Notes: a model not told the origin generated them from the letters alone. A stretch of 64,000 bases of DNA from an uncultured bacterium (GCA_949292215.1 CASEYW010000114.1:1-64000); one strand, 5' to 3'; shown: positions 30,613 to 39,861, counted from the first letter of the stretch. Program-made: numbers and translations.

Positions 30613-31889
30613 CCATTCCACAGACTGATCTTCAAAATCTCCGGTTCGCTGGAAATCTTCAGATCACGTACCTGACAGCGACGTTTTACGCACAGACCGG
30701 CGGCTCTGCCGGCAATTTCTCCAAGTGTCATAATCGTCCTGCTCAGACGACAGCTCGACGCGGCGATGTGCGAAACCCCGAGTCCGCGCGAAGCCACCAG
30801 AAGATTTTCGCACCCCCGCGGAAGCAGGGAACGGAAGGAGATCCCGTAACCACATGTCAGTTCCCGGCATTTTCCACTCGCATGGTCGTCCAGAGGATGG
30901 TCACAGGTTGCGACAATATCATCGTGCAGGAAATCCGGACCCGCGATCACATCATTTTCATTTGTCACATACTCCGCCGCAAGACGGTATGTCTCGCGGA
31001 TTCCGATTCGGGGAGCAAACCCGAGCAGCTGCAGTTTTTTCCCTGCTGCGAACACATCCCAATGCCAGCACAAATATGCCAGCTCACGGGCGGAACGGAC
31101 TCGATCCGCAAACACCTCCGGCTCCTCATCCGGGTCAAGATGCGTGGTTCCGCAGGGATTTACAAGGAGATCACCATTCGGCATCGTCACGCAGAATTTC
31201 GGTCGATCGACACAAGCAGACGGATAATCCGGAAGTCGATCTCCGCAAAACGATCCGGCCCCCTCTCCGGGCCGTACCCGGTAACACCAGTTTGCAGCGT
31301 TCAGCGCAGAAGGATCGGGACATCCCGGTGCGGAAGGCTCTCCGTACTCGGTCAAACTCTCCGCACCTTTGCAGAACGGACATCCCGCAGCTCGCGCAAG
31401 AACAATATCTCCCGTGGAATCCAGAAAGAAACCCGCGTGAATTTCCAGCATTTCAAAGGGAGTCTGCACAACGATGGATTCGATCCGACCGGAATGCACC
31501 CGGCAATCACAGAAAACCGTATCACAGAGAAGTCTCCGGACTCCGCTTTCCGCAAATTCCCCCTCCACCGCACGCAGAAATGCCCACGGCTCGAACGGAA
31601 GCGGCGGATTCCGCGTGCCTTCCGGATTCAAACGGGAAAGAGAGTTCGAATAGACCGCATCCGCTCCTCCCGGCATGAACCGCATCCGTTCGTACAAACG
31701 GCGACAGAGCTCCGAAGTTCCGCACACAGGTTCCCAGTTGTGAACCCATGCGGATACAATCGTGCCGCCAGGCCACGGATCACGCTCAATCAGCAGGACA
31801 TCTGCTCCGGACCGCGCAGCACCAACCGCAGCGCCGATTCCGCCGCTGCCTCCGCCAACCACACAAATGTCACAGACAACTCGCCTCAT
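30594..31889 (-). CDS. FAD-dependent oxidoreductase (FAD_oxidored/PF12831 type)
   Basis: A 431-residue flavoprotein with the dinucleotide-binding motif CDICVVGGGSGGIGAAVGAARSGADVLLIE at the start, GFFLDSTGDIVLARAAGC in the middle, and a C-terminal GCENLLVASRGLGVSHIAASSCRL segment that closes the FAD site. This family is common near carbohydrate-degradation genes in Lentisphaerota and Planctomycetota, with unknown substrate. It lies 24 bases downstream of an SDR gene on the same strand and is probably in its operon. Confidence 0.85.
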   Translation of the reverse strand: MRRVVCDICVVGGGSGGIGAAVGAARSGADVLLIERDPWPGGTIVSAWVHNWEPVCGTSELCRRLYERMRFMPGGADAVYSNSLSRLNPEGTRNPPLPFEPWAFLRAVEGEFAESGVRRLLCDTVFCDCRVHSGRIESIVVQTPFEMLEIHAGFFLDSTGDIVLARAAGCPFCKGAESLTEYGEPSAPGCPDPSALNAANWCYRVRPGEGAGSFCGDRLPDYPSACVDRPKFCVTMPNGDLLVNPCGTTHLDPDEEPEVFADRVRSARELAYLCWHWDVFAAGKKLQLLGFAPRIGIRETYRLAAEYVTNENDVIAGPDFLHDDIVATCDHPLDDHASGKCRELTCGYGISFRSLLPRGCENLLVASRGLGVSHIAASSCRLSRTIMTLGEIAGRAAGLCVKRRCQVRDLKISSEPEILKISLWNGKRTGR

Positions 31890-31913
31890 TTACACATCCT
31901 GCTGTTTGATTCA

Positions 31914-32633
31914 TTACATCGGGGAAATATCCTGAATCATCGGCTGAATTGTAAGATCCGGAATCGCCAGATGATCCGGAGTCTCCAGAATCTCAAGGAC
32001 CAGCTGTCCGAGTTCCTCCGGAGCGGTGCATTTCCGGCTCAGCTGCGGGTCTTCCGAAGCACCTTGTATGTGAGAAGCGGCATTGAAACCGGTCTGTCCC
32101 CAGGAAGGTGTCAGGCAGGTAACACGCACCCCGAACGGACGCAGCTCCGTATACAATCCATGGGAAAATTTGGCAAGCCCCGCTTTCGCCGCAGTATAGA
32201 CACTCCAACCAGGCCAGGCATACAGTGCACACACGCTGGAAATGTTGATGATCGTTCCTTTTTTCCGCTCCATCATGAGCTTCGCGGCGCGACGGCATCC
32301 AAGAATCGTCCCGGCAAGATTTCCCATGACAGTTGAAATGATCTCCTCGTCAGACTGTTCCGCCACCGGAGCGATCTTTCCCCCGAACCCGGCATTGTTG
32401 ACCAGCACATCCACCGGCCCGGCAACCTCGAAAACCCGATCCCAGTCAGACGGAGAAGCAATGTCCCCGCGGACCGTGCGTGCCCCAAGCGTCTCTCCCG
32501 CCGATTCCAGCTTCTCCCGGTTGCGCCCCGTAATAACAACTTCCGCTCCCGCTCGCTTCAGGACTTTTGCAATCCCGAAACCGTAACCATCTGATCCGCC
32601 AGTCACAACAACAACCGCATCTTTCACATTCAT
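31914..32633 (-). CDS. Short-chain dehydrogenase/reductase
   Basis: A 239-residue Rossmann enzyme with cofactor loop TGGSDGYGFGIA, NNAG motif in VLVNNAGFGG, and catalytic Ser-Tyr-Lys (INISSVCALYAW, YTAAKAGL). The Arg of VVITGRNREK following the second strand suggests NADP preference. AAAGGAGC lies just before the ATG at 32633, so the longer open frame is not used. It is followed by an FAD oxidoreductase and preceded by a well-spaced promoter with an overlapping operator. The substrate is probably a sugar or polyol. Confidence 0.87.
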   Translation of the reverse strand: MNVKDAVVVVTGGSDGYGFGIAKVLKRAGAEVVITGRNREKLESAGETLGARTVRGDIASPSDWDRVFEVAGPVDVLVNNAGFGGKIAPVAEQSDEEIISTVMGNLAGTILGCRRAAKLMMERKKGTIINISSVCALYAWPGWSVYTAAKAGLAKFSHGLYTELRPFGVRVTCLTPSWGQTGFNAASHIQGASEDPQLSRKCTAPEELGQLVLEILETPDHLAIPDLTIQPMIQDISPM

Positions 32634-32664
32634 TTGAAAGCTCCTTTCTTCAATTAGCAGCAAT

Positions 32665-32693
32665 AGTATATCACACATGAAATAATATTTCAA
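32665..32693 (-). promoter_or_regulatory. Promoter and operator of the SDR-FAD oxidoreductase unit
   Basis: Minus strand TTGAAA (32693-32688), 17-base spacer, TATACT (32670-32665). A perfect inverted repeat TGAAATA-A-TATTTCA (32678-32692) overlaps the -35 box, as expected for a repressor site. Confidence 0.6.
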
Positions 32694-32840
32694 ATATAAA
32701 ACACAAAAAAAATCTTTTCCGTTTTTTTGTTCTCATGGAACATCATGAAACAAGTTTTGCATTCCCGAATCGAAACTGAAACTTCTCTCCTCCGGCATAT
32801 TCTTTCGGCAGACAAGATTCCGATTTTCCGCAAAACCTTC

Positions 32841-32878
32841 TTGACTTTTGTTTATCATATGTTATATTTTACTAAACA
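32841..32878 (+). promoter_or_regulatory. Promoter and inverted repeat upstream of the glycerol-3-phosphate operon
   Basis: TTGACT (32841-32846), 16-base spacer, TATATT (32863-32868), with a TGTTTA...TAAACA inverted repeat (32849-32878) around the -10. Transcription from here would cross the doubtful reading frame at 32908 before reaching the operon at 33419. Confidence 0.5.
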
Positions 32879-32907
32879 TTTCAATAAACAAAAAAACTAA
32901 CTTCATG

Positions 32908-33429
32908 TTAAAACTGCAGAAAATTCAGCGGGTATTTCTGGAAATGGACGAAAAGAATCCACAGGCGGCAATCACTGCATTCGATCGAAATCTGACCTCC
33001 GAGACACTTTGCCGGACAGTCTGTTTTCTCCGCCCGGGAATCCCGGGGTATGCAATCCGTTCGAACGTTTTCTGTCCGACCGGCCGGAACACATGCCTCG
33101 TCGAGAGCGGAGTCTTGATAAAAGGGATGGAGAGTACAACAAATACAAAACCAGGAGTTCTCGGCAAGCCGGATTCAGGACTGCTGAAGATGGTGCCAAA
33201 ACGATGCGGAGTGAATCCGCACCAAAGCCTATGCCTGATGACGGGTGACAGGCTCGGAATCGATAACACACTCGACAGAAATGCGGCAACGTTCACCTGC
33301 TGGGCTCTCTCATCGGAAAGTGATCGGATTCCGATGGAAAGAATCATTCCGGATTACCGTTCACGATCTCGAAAAACTGCAGACAATGGGAAAAACACAA
33401 TGAAACAGGGAGTTTTTTATGATGTATGA
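32908..33429 (+). other. Doubtful open frame in a 785-base gap, possibly a decayed gene
   Basis: A 173-codon frame fills most of the gap between the SDR and the glycerol-3-phosphate operon. The predicted protein (starting MLKLQKIQRVFLEMDEKNPQ) matches no family I know, has no ribosome binding site before 32908, and uses codons unlike its neighbours. It is preceded by a good promoter and overlaps the next start codon. I read the region as a decayed regulator gene or a long untranslated leader. A minus-strand frame across the same bases is no more convincing. Confidence 0.25.
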
Positions 33430-34885
33430 CGTTGCAATCATCGGTGCCGGAGTAACGGGAGCTTCGACCGCATGGCAGCTCTCCCGGTATCAGCTGAAAG
33501 CGATCCTCCTGGAACGCTGGGCGGATGTCGGATTCGGAGTTTCCAAAGCGAATTCCGGTATTATCCACGGAGGATTTCATCATCCGGTCACAACGCTGAA
33601 AGCAAAACTGGAGATTCGGGGAAATCTGATGTTTGAACGACTTCAACACGAACTGGGCTTCCCGTTCAAACGAACCGGAATCCTCGTAGTGGCTTTCTCG
33701 GAAGAAGAGATGAGCACCGTGCACAAGCTCTACGAACAGGGGCTTGAGAATGGAGTCTGCGGACTTGAAATGTGCGGCAGGGAACGACTGCTTCAGCTGG
33801 AACCGAAATTGAATCCGGAGGTTGTCGGCGGATTTTTCGCGCCCGGCGGAGGGACGATCGAACCCTACCGCTATGTCTTCAGCCTCGTCGAATCCGCGCG
33901 ACGGAATGACGTCGATCTGAAATGCAATTTCGAAGTTTCTGCAGCCTGCCGCGAAAACAATGCCTGGATCATCCGTTCCGCGAACGGGGAAGAGATCCGG
34001 GCGAAGTACGTTGTCAACGCGGCGGGACTTTTCGCCGACCGCGTCTCGCGGATCTTCGGAGCGGAAGAGTTCACGATCCATCCCCGAAAGGGAGAAGAGT
34101 ATCTTCTCGACCGCAACAGCACCGCCCGGCCGCAGCGTGTTATTTTCCCGGTACCGACGAAACACTCAAAAGGGGTCCTGGTCATTCCGACCGCGGAAGG
34201 AACCACCATGATCGGACCGACCGCGGAAACAGTCGAAAACAAACTTGACACCACGACAAGCGCAGACAATATGAAACGAATTCTTTCCCACGTCCGGAAC
34301 ATGGTCAACGGAATCTCTCCGCGCGATCTGATCACCTCCTTTGCCGGACTGCGGCCGGTCATGGACAATGAGGATTTCTACATTGCGCTCTCCGAAAAAG
34401 CGCCGGATTTCGTACAAGCGGCTGGAATTCAATCCCCGGGACTGACCGCCTCCCCGGCCATCGGAGAATATGTCAAGGAATTGCTGAAGAGCGCCGGATT
34501 GCCTCTGCTGGAAAAGGTCCATATCGTCATGGAACTTGCCACGAAACATGAAATCCGTCATGAAACGCTGGAGGAGATGGAGCGCCTTCATCGCGAAGAC
34601 CCGGCCTGGACACACATCATCTGCCGCTGCGAAACAATCTCAGAGGCGGAGATCGTCGAGGCCGTCCGCAAAGGACATACGACTCTTGACGGCGTCAAAT
34701 TCTACACCCGGGGTGGCATGGGCCGCTGCCAGGGTGGATTCTGCACGGCAAGAATCATGAAGATCATCAGCAGAGAAACCGGAATTCCCCTGGATGAGCT
34801 GACAAAAAAAGGCGGGAACAGCCGTCTCGCCGCCGGACGCCTGGGCGATCTGAAAGTCGAAACGAATCAAACATGCGAGGCTTGA
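33419..34885 (+). CDS. GlpA-like FAD-dependent glycerol-3-phosphate dehydrogenase with BFD-like Fe-S domain
   Basis: A 488-residue flavoprotein: FAD-binding GAGVTGASTAWQL near residue 9, KANSGIIHGGFHHP, and LRPVMDNEDFYI match the GlpA/GlpO-like DAO fold. The C-terminal BFD-like domain has C402-x-C404 and C437-x4-C442, ligands for a [2Fe-2S] cluster. CAGGGAG precedes the ATG. It is followed within one base by a pyridine-nucleotide-type flavoprotein and then a DUF1667 protein; this three-gene set is known in Thermotogae and Firmicutes as an anaerobic glycerol-3-phosphate dehydrogenase complex. Confidence 0.88.
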   Translation: MMYDVAIIGAGVTGASTAWQLSRYQLKAILLERWADVGFGVSKANSGIIHGGFHHPVTTLKAKLEIRGNLMFERLQHELGFPFKRTGILVVAFSEEEMSTVHKLYEQGLENGVCGLEMCGRERLLQLEPKLNPEVVGGFFAPGGGTIEPYRYVFSLVESARRNDVDLKCNFEVSAACRENNAWIIRSANGEEIRAKYVVNAAGLFADRVSRIFGAEEFTIHPRKGEEYLLDRNSTARPQRVIFPVPTKHSKGVLVIPTAEGTTMIGPTAETVENKLDTTTSADNMKRILSHVRNMVNGISPRDLITSFAGLRPVMDNEDFYIALSEKAPDFVQAAGIQSPGLTASPAIGEYVKELLKSAGLPLLEKVHIVMELATKHEIRHETLEEMERLHREDPAWTHIICRCETISEAEIVEAVRKGHTTLDGVKFYTRGGMGRCQGGFCTARIMKIISRETGIPLDELTKKGGNSRLAAGRLGDLKVETNQTCEA

Positions 34886-34886
34886 C

Positions 34887-36152
34887 ATGATACAGGAAGA
34901 AACATTCGAAGTTGCCGTCATCGGTGCGGGCGCAGCCGGACTCGCCGCCGCTGCGGTCACGGCTGCGGCGGGAAAAAGCACCCTTGTCATCGACCGGGAG
35001 GACCGTCCCGGGGGAATCCTCCGCCAGTGCATCCACAACGGATTCGGGCTCCGTTACTTCAAGGAGGAGCTGACCGGACCGGAATATGCGGAACGGGTCA
35101 CGGAAAAAGCGGAAAAGGCTGGAGCGGAGCTGCGTCTCGGCGCAACGGTTATCGAACTGACAAAGGAAGCGGACGGCTCCCTCCTGCTGATCGTGCTTTC
35201 CCCGAAAGAGGGGGTCCGGAAAATCCGTGCGCGCGCGGTAATCCTTGCCATGGGATGCCGGGAACGGAATCGCGGAAACCTTGCGATTCCGGGAAGTCGT
35301 CCTGCCGGAGTATTCACTGCGGGAGCCGCACAGAAACTGCTGAACATTGAAGGGCTCCTGCCTGGCAGAAAAGCTGTGATTGTCGGTTCCGGAGACATCG
35401 GACTGATCATGGCGCGCCGTCTGCGCTGGTCTGGAATCAAAGTGGAAGCGGTGGTTGAAATCATGCCGTATCCCGCAGGACTGACGCGCAACATTGTCCA
35501 ATGCCTGCACGACTTCCAGATCCCGCTTTATCTGGAACACTCGGTGGTCAATATTCTGGGAAGGGAACGGGTCGAAGGGGTCGAAGTCGCTCCGCTTCGT
35601 GACGGAATGCCGCAGACAGACCGGAAATTTCATATCGAATGCGACACCGTACTGTTTTCCGTCGGACTGATCCCTGAAAACGAACTCTCCAGAAGCGTCG
35701 GCGTTGCCCTGAATCCGTCGACAGGCGGACCGCTGGTCGACTCCAACTACGAAACGAACATTCCGGGAGTCTTCGCGGGAGGAAACGTTCTGCATGTTCA
35801 CGATCTCGTGGATTTCGTCTCCGAGGAGGCGGAACACGCGGCGGAAATGGCAGTCCGCCGTCTGAATGGAGAACCCTCCGGCGTTGGAACCAGTCCTGTG
35901 ACGGTCGAATCGAACCTGAAATATGTGGTTCCGAACCGCTGCCGTCACGGACGCGACACCCGGTTTGCATTCCGCTCCCTGATTGTCAGCAACAACGCCG
36001 AACTGGAAGCGGAACAGAACGGAAAGATTCTCTGGAAACGCCATTACAACTACATCCGTCCGGCGGAAATGCTGATCGTCGACCTGAAAGCGGAACTGCT
36101 GAAGGAAGAAGGCGAACTGCTCTTCCGTTTGAAAAAAGGAGAAGAAAAATGA
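34887..36152 (+). CDS. NAD(P)/FAD-dependent oxidoreductase subunit of the glycerol-3-phosphate dehydrogenase set
   Basis: A 421-residue protein with an FAD-binding GAGAAGLAAAAVTAAAGKSTL loop at the N-terminus, a second Rossmann site around VIVGSGDIGLIMARRL for NAD(P), and GVFAGGNVLHVHDLVDFV, the typical late FAD motif. CRHGRDTRF follows. It is the expected electron-acceptor partner of the GlpA-like subunit. Spacing to the upstream gene is one base, and it overlaps the DUF1667 gene by four bases, so the three are translationally coupled. Confidence 0.87.
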   Translation: MIQEETFEVAVIGAGAAGLAAAAVTAAAGKSTLVIDREDRPGGILRQCIHNGFGLRYFKEELTGPEYAERVTEKAEKAGAELRLGATVIELTKEADGSLLLIVLSPKEGVRKIRARAVILAMGCRERNRGNLAIPGSRPAGVFTAGAAQKLLNIEGLLPGRKAVIVGSGDIGLIMARRLRWSGIKVEAVVEIMPYPAGLTRNIVQCLHDFQIPLYLEHSVVNILGRERVEGVEVAPLRDGMPQTDRKFHIECDTVLFSVGLIPENELSRSVGVALNPSTGGPLVDSNYETNIPGVFAGGNVLHVHDLVDFVSEEAEHAAEMAVRRLNGEPSGVGTSPVTVESNLKYVVPNRCRHGRDTRFAFRSLIVSNNAELEAEQNGKILWKRHYNYIRPAEMLIVDLKAELLKEEGELLFRLKKGEEK

Positions 36153-36511
36153 AACGGGAACTGATCTGCATCCGCTGTCCGCTCGGCTGCCGGCTCTCAG
36201 CGGAATGGAACGGGAAGTTCGAAAACCTGACTATCGCAGGCAACCGCTGTCCCAGAGGCGCGGAATACGCGAAACAGGAGTTGTGCGATCCGCGGAGAAT
36301 CGTAACCGCCGTTGTTCGATGCAATTCCGCCGTCCAGTCCTGCATTCCCGTCAGGACCGACCGGGAACTGCCGAAGGGCCTGATCGACCGTCTTTTAAAT
36401 ACTCTTTATCAGATCAGGGTTGAAATTCCGGTCCGGAGAGGCGATATTCTCATCAAAAACTTTGAAGACAGCAATGTCAACGTTATTTTTTCAAGCACAA
36501 TCACGAGGTGA
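36149..36511 (+). CDS. DUF1667-family cysteine-rich protein
   Basis: A 120-residue protein with an N-terminal cysteine set (LICIRCPLGCRLSAE) and NRCPRGAEYAKQELCDPRRIVTAVV, the DUF1667 signature. The cysteines probably bind an Fe-S cluster that passes electrons between the two flavoproteins encoded upstream. Start and length fit the family, and it overlaps the preceding gene by an ATGA. Confidence 0.88.
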   Translation: MKRELICIRCPLGCRLSAEWNGKFENLTIAGNRCPRGAEYAKQELCDPRRIVTAVVRCNSAVQSCIPVRTDRELPKGLIDRLLNTLYQIRVEIPVRRGDILIKNFEDSNVNVIFSSTITR

Positions 36512-36514
36512 AAC

Positions 36515-37276
36515 ATGACAAAACAAGTAGAATGGATCTCACACAAGGGAGAGTCGCTCGACGCTCCTGAAAACACAATGAGTGCCTTCCAGCTCGCCAT
36601 GAAACGCGACACAGACGGCATCGAAACGGATATTCATCTGACCGCCGATGGCATCCTTGTCTGCATTCATGACAACGACACAGGACGCGTCGGCGACCGC
36701 AATCTTCACATCGAAACCAGCACCTTCGCCGAGATCGAAACCGTGGACGTCTCCAACGGAAAACCGGAATTCAAAGGGGAAAAAATCCCGACCTTCCGCT
36801 CTGTTCTGGAGATTCTCAAACCAGGCAAACTCTTCTACGTCGAAGTCAAGGAAAATGATGAACGGGTGCTTTCCGCCATGCGCCGGGAGATCGACGCAGC
36901 CAAAGTCCCGCACGAACAGATCGTCATGATCTCCTTTCACAAAGCCATCGTTACCGCAAGCAAACACTATATGCCCGACATCAAAACCCTCTGGCTGACC
37001 TGCTTCGAAGAAAATAAAACCGACGGCTCCTTCTCGCCCACCCCGGAAGAGACCATCGCCTTCCTCAAATCAGCAAAAGCCGACGGAATCGACGCCTGCG
37101 CATTGGAAAAAGCCTTCAGCACAAAGTATATTAAAGCGTTGAAAGACGCCGGCTTTCTTGTCGCGATCTGGACCGTGGACCAGGAGGATGCCGCAAGACG
37201 TTATCTGGAATACGGAGTCGATTCCATCACAAGCAACTGCGCGGCAAAACTCTGTAACGCAATAGAAGGACGATAA
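36515..37276 (+). CDS. Glycerophosphodiester phosphodiesterase
   Basis: A 253-residue cytoplasmic-type GDPD (UgpQ-like) that releases glycerol-3-phosphate from glycerophosphodiesters. H10 in SHKGESLDAPENT and H52 in CIHDND are the catalytic histidines; E37 and D39 in IETDIH are metal ligands. There is no signal peptide. Its place directly after the glycerol-3-phosphate dehydrogenase genes makes biochemical sense: it would feed their substrate. A cupin regulator follows five bases later. Confidence 0.92.
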   Translation: MTKQVEWISHKGESLDAPENTMSAFQLAMKRDTDGIETDIHLTADGILVCIHDNDTGRVGDRNLHIETSTFAEIETVDVSNGKPEFKGEKIPTFRSVLEILKPGKLFYVEVKENDERVLSAMRREIDAAKVPHEQIVMISFHKAIVTASKHYMPDIKTLWLTCFEENKTDGSFSPTPEETIAFLKSAKADGIDACALEKAFSTKYIKALKDAGFLVAIWTVDQEDAARRYLEYGVDSITSNCAAKLCNAIEGR

Positions 37277-37281
37277 CCACA

Positions 37282-37863
37282 ATGAACCTGCTGGAACTCT
37301 CTCAAACGATACGCAAGGTGCGCCTGACTCAGAAAATGACCGTCGAACAGCTTGCCCGGCGGAGCGGTTTCAGCAAGGGATTCATCTCCCAGGTGGAGAA
37401 TTTCCGCATCACACCTTCCCTGAAAGCCCTGGTGAAAATCGCCGACGCCCTCGGAATTGACGTCGGCGATCTTTTCCGCAAAAACAATGAAGGCGAACAG
37501 TTCACCTTCAGCCGTCTCGACGAGGGAGAAGAACTCCAGAGGGATGACAATACCCAATATGGAATCCGCTATCTCGCCCTCGCCTATCGGCAGCTCGGCC
37601 GGAGGATGGACCCCTTCATTCTTGAATACACCCCTGCCGAACCGCGGGATCTGATGCTGCACGAGTCCGAAGAGTTCTTCGTCGTTCTGGAAGGCTCGCT
37701 GGACTACTGCATCTACGACGACAAACATCCGCATAGAATGAATCCCGGCGACACACTCTATCTCAAGGCGAACATCCCCCACCGCGCCTCTCTCGCCCCG
37801 GGATGCAGCTACGCCAAAGGACTGGTCATCTATTCGGAACCCTCCGATCCGTCCATCCACTGA
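37282..37863 (+). CDS. XRE-family regulator with C-terminal cupin
   Basis: A 193-residue protein. Residues 1-65 form a Cro/CI-type HTH (LARRSGFSKGFISQVENFRITPSLKALVKIADALG), and the C-terminal half is a cupin (ESEEFFVVLEGSLDYCIYDDKHPHRMNPGDTLYLKANIPH). Such regulators sense small ligands through the cupin. As last gene of the glycerophosphodiester operon it is the likely local regulator, perhaps acting on the inverted repeat at 32849-32878. A strong terminator follows. Confidence 0.88.
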   Translation: MNLLELSQTIRKVRLTQKMTVEQLARRSGFSKGFISQVENFRITPSLKALVKIADALGIDVGDLFRKNNEGEQFTFSRLDEGEELQRDDNTQYGIRYLALAYRQLGRRMDPFILEYTPAEPRDLMLHESEEFFVVLEGSLDYCIYDDKHPHRMNPGDTLYLKANIPHRASLAPGCSYAKGLVIYSEPSDPSIH

Positions 37864-37870
37864 TCAGAAA

Positions 37871-37905
37871 AAAGAACCGCTCCCGGAAAAGGGAAGCGGT
37901 TCTTT
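37871..37905. terminator. Bidirectional terminator
   Basis: AAGAACCGCT-CCC / GGGA-AGCGGTTCTT stem flanked by A and T tracts, between the convergent cupin-regulator and DUF6159-like genes. Confidence 0.8.
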
Positions 37906-37927
37906 CTCATATCCCCCCAAAAAACAT

Positions 37928-38800
37928 TCATTGCTTTTTCGACCGGAACGCTCCGGCAAGTTCTTCCGCCGAAAACATGTCAACCTCCATCCCATCCGCA
38001 TACTGGTACAGTGCCGCGCGGTAGATCGCCTCCGCAACCTTGACCAGATAACAGAACAGGACATAGGCTATCAGAAGAGAAGCCCCCATAATCGCCACAA
38101 GAATCCAGCAGACCGCCGATCCCGCCAGAAGACCGAGAACAATCCCCGCGAACACCAGAAGAATGAGCAGAAACGACGCCATCCAGGTGATCATATTGAT
38201 CCCGGCAAAACCGATCAGCGATTCCCCCCACGTCCGCTTAATCGCCGACGCAGAATATTTCAACGCCTGGAACGGATTGTTCAAATCCCGATTGCAGACA
38301 ATCGCAGGAATCGCAAAGCAGGATGCCACCGCCCAGACCACCCCCAGCAGCTTGATCACAATCGCTCCAATGATCCCGGCACGGCGCTCCAGCATGCTGA
38401 GAATCAACCCCACCGTGGATGCCAGAAGCGACCAGAGGAAAATCGCTTTGAAACGGGAAAACGCTTTGCGGATTCCCCGGGTAACCTCTACTGAGTCGCC
38501 GTTCAATCCGCGGAAAATCTCACTGAAAAATGCCGCCATACACAGATTGGAAACCAGCATCGTCACAAGATACAGCACAAAGAAAACTGCAATTTCCAGA
38601 ATTTCCGTCCCCGTGCCGCTTTCCACCGCTTCCGGGTCTCCCGTCAGAAGTGCCCATGTCAGCAGCCCCGTGATGATAAGCGCAATCAGGACAATCATTG
38701 CAAAGGCGGAAATCAGCGGAAAAATCAGCAGTTTCTTTTCCGCCATAATCAGGTCAAGCGCCTTGAGAAAAATGCTCCAGCTTCGTTTGAATTTACCCAT
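37928..38800 (-). CDS. Polytopic membrane protein (DUF6159-like)
   Basis: A 290-residue protein with five to six hydrophobic segments, beginning with FKRSWSIFLKALDLIMAEKKLLIFPLISA and containing FAIPAIVCNRDLNNPFQALKYSASAIKRTWGESLIGF, a pattern I associate with DUF6159 proteins. Function is unknown. The C-terminal tail is soluble. AAGGAGAAG precedes the ATG and a good promoter lies just upstream, so it appears to be a single-gene unit. Confidence 0.75.
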   Translation of the reverse strand: MGKFKRSWSIFLKALDLIMAEKKLLIFPLISAFAMIVLIALIITGLLTWALLTGDPEAVESGTGTEILEIAVFFVLYLVTMLVSNLCMAAFFSEIFRGLNGDSVEVTRGIRKAFSRFKAIFLWSLLASTVGLILSMLERRAGIIGAIVIKLLGVVWAVASCFAIPAIVCNRDLNNPFQALKYSASAIKRTWGESLIGFAGINMITWMASFLLILLVFAGIVLGLLAGSAVCWILVAIMGASLLIAYVLFCYLVKVAEAIYRAALYQYADGMEVDMFSAEELAGAFRSKKQ

Positions 38801-38858
38801 CTTCTCTTCTCCTTATTTTTTGAAAGATGTTATTGTCGCGGGAAAGCGCCTGGGAAAC

Positions 38859-38886
38859 ATTATATCACGGATTTATGCGGAAACAA
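38859..38886 (-). promoter_or_regulatory. Promoter of the DUF6159-like gene
   Basis: Minus strand TTGTTT (38886-38881), 16-base spacer, TATAAT (38864-38859) preceded by TGA (extended -10). Confidence 0.55.
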
Positions 38887-38932
38887 GAGATGTATTCCAT
38901 TTTTTATACAAAAATCCGGACTGCAAGAAAAC

Positions 38933-39820
38933 TCATCCATGCTTCCGGAACTCTCTGGGCGACATGCCGAAATGATCCCGGAACTGACGGTTGAAATTCG
39001 AAAGGCTGTTGTAGCCGCACTGCAAAGCGACTTCCAGGATCGAACGGTCTGAATTTTTCAGCATCGTTGAAGCGACATTCAAGCGAATCCGCATCAAATA
39101 AGGCATGGCGGCACACCCCATTGCCTTGTGGAAGAGCTTCCGGAAGTTCGATTCGCTGGCAAAGCAGAGTCTGGCAAGACAGGGAATGTCGATCTCCTCA
39201 TTGTAATGCGCGTCAATGTAATCCAGAGCCGGCATAACCCGTTCGATGTCACGATAATCCCGGCCGGTATCCTCTGATTCATCCGCATCATAATAGCGGT
39301 TGAGAAAAAGCATCAGCTGCCATGTCAGGCTCCGGATCATGGAGCGGTACCCTTTCGGACGATCCCGTATCTCGAAGAGAATGTTCCGGATGCACCCCGC
39401 GATCTCCGGATACTCCGTGCCGTCGATGATGTTTTTGAACGAGGAACCGCAATACTGCGACAGCTTCAGGCAGTCGGAATAGCTTCCGACATTGTCGGCA
39501 AGCAGGCGGATCGGGTCCAGAAACAGAAAACCCCAGCTTGTCGTCCCGCCCGGATTGCCCTTTGCAATATGCACCTCATGCGTATTGATCACAACCGCAT
39601 CCCCTTTTTTGAACGGAAAGATTTTTCCGCCGACAATGAAAATCCCCGTTCCATCAAAACAGTATCCGATTTCGAACAGATCATGAATATGCGGAGCAAT
39701 ATCCGGATGCTCCGTGCGTGTATTGAAATCCGGCTGCGAGACGGGAAACTCCGGATCAACAGGGATACGTTCCACGCGACCGGATTGAAATAATGTGGTA
39801 TTTTTTGATTGATTCCGCAT
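38933..39820 (-). CDS. AraC-family transcriptional regulator
   Basis: A 295-residue protein with an N-terminal cupin sensor (HIHDLFEIGYCFDGTGIFIVGG, then FKKGDAVVINTHEVH) and a C-terminal double HTH (LARLCFASESNFRKLFHKAMG and VALQCGYNSLSNFNRQFRDHFGMSPREFRKH). The start at 39820 is the first codon of the recognisable sequence; no strong ribosome binding site is seen. It is divergent from a Gfo/Idh/MocA gene, its likely target. Confidence 0.88.
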   Translation of the reverse strand: MRNQSKNTTLFQSGRVERIPVDPEFPVSQPDFNTRTEHPDIAPHIHDLFEIGYCFDGTGIFIVGGKIFPFKKGDAVVINTHEVHIAKGNPGGTTSWGFLFLDPIRLLADNVGSYSDCLKLSQYCGSSFKNIIDGTEYPEIAGCIRNILFEIRDRPKGYRSMIRSLTWQLMLFLNRYYDADESEDTGRDYRDIERVMPALDYIDAHYNEEIDIPCLARLCFASESNFRKLFHKAMGCAAMPYLMRIRLNVASTMLKNSDRSILEVALQCGYNSLSNFNRQFRDHFGMSPREFRKHG

Positions 39821-39861
39821 AGTTTTTTTCTTGTTTACCGGAAGATGAATCTTTTTCAATA

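Noticed and set aside
32925-33347. Minus-strand open frame in the 32.6-33.4 kb gap
   Set aside because: No family resemblance, no ribosome binding site, and no promoter reading into it in the right direction.
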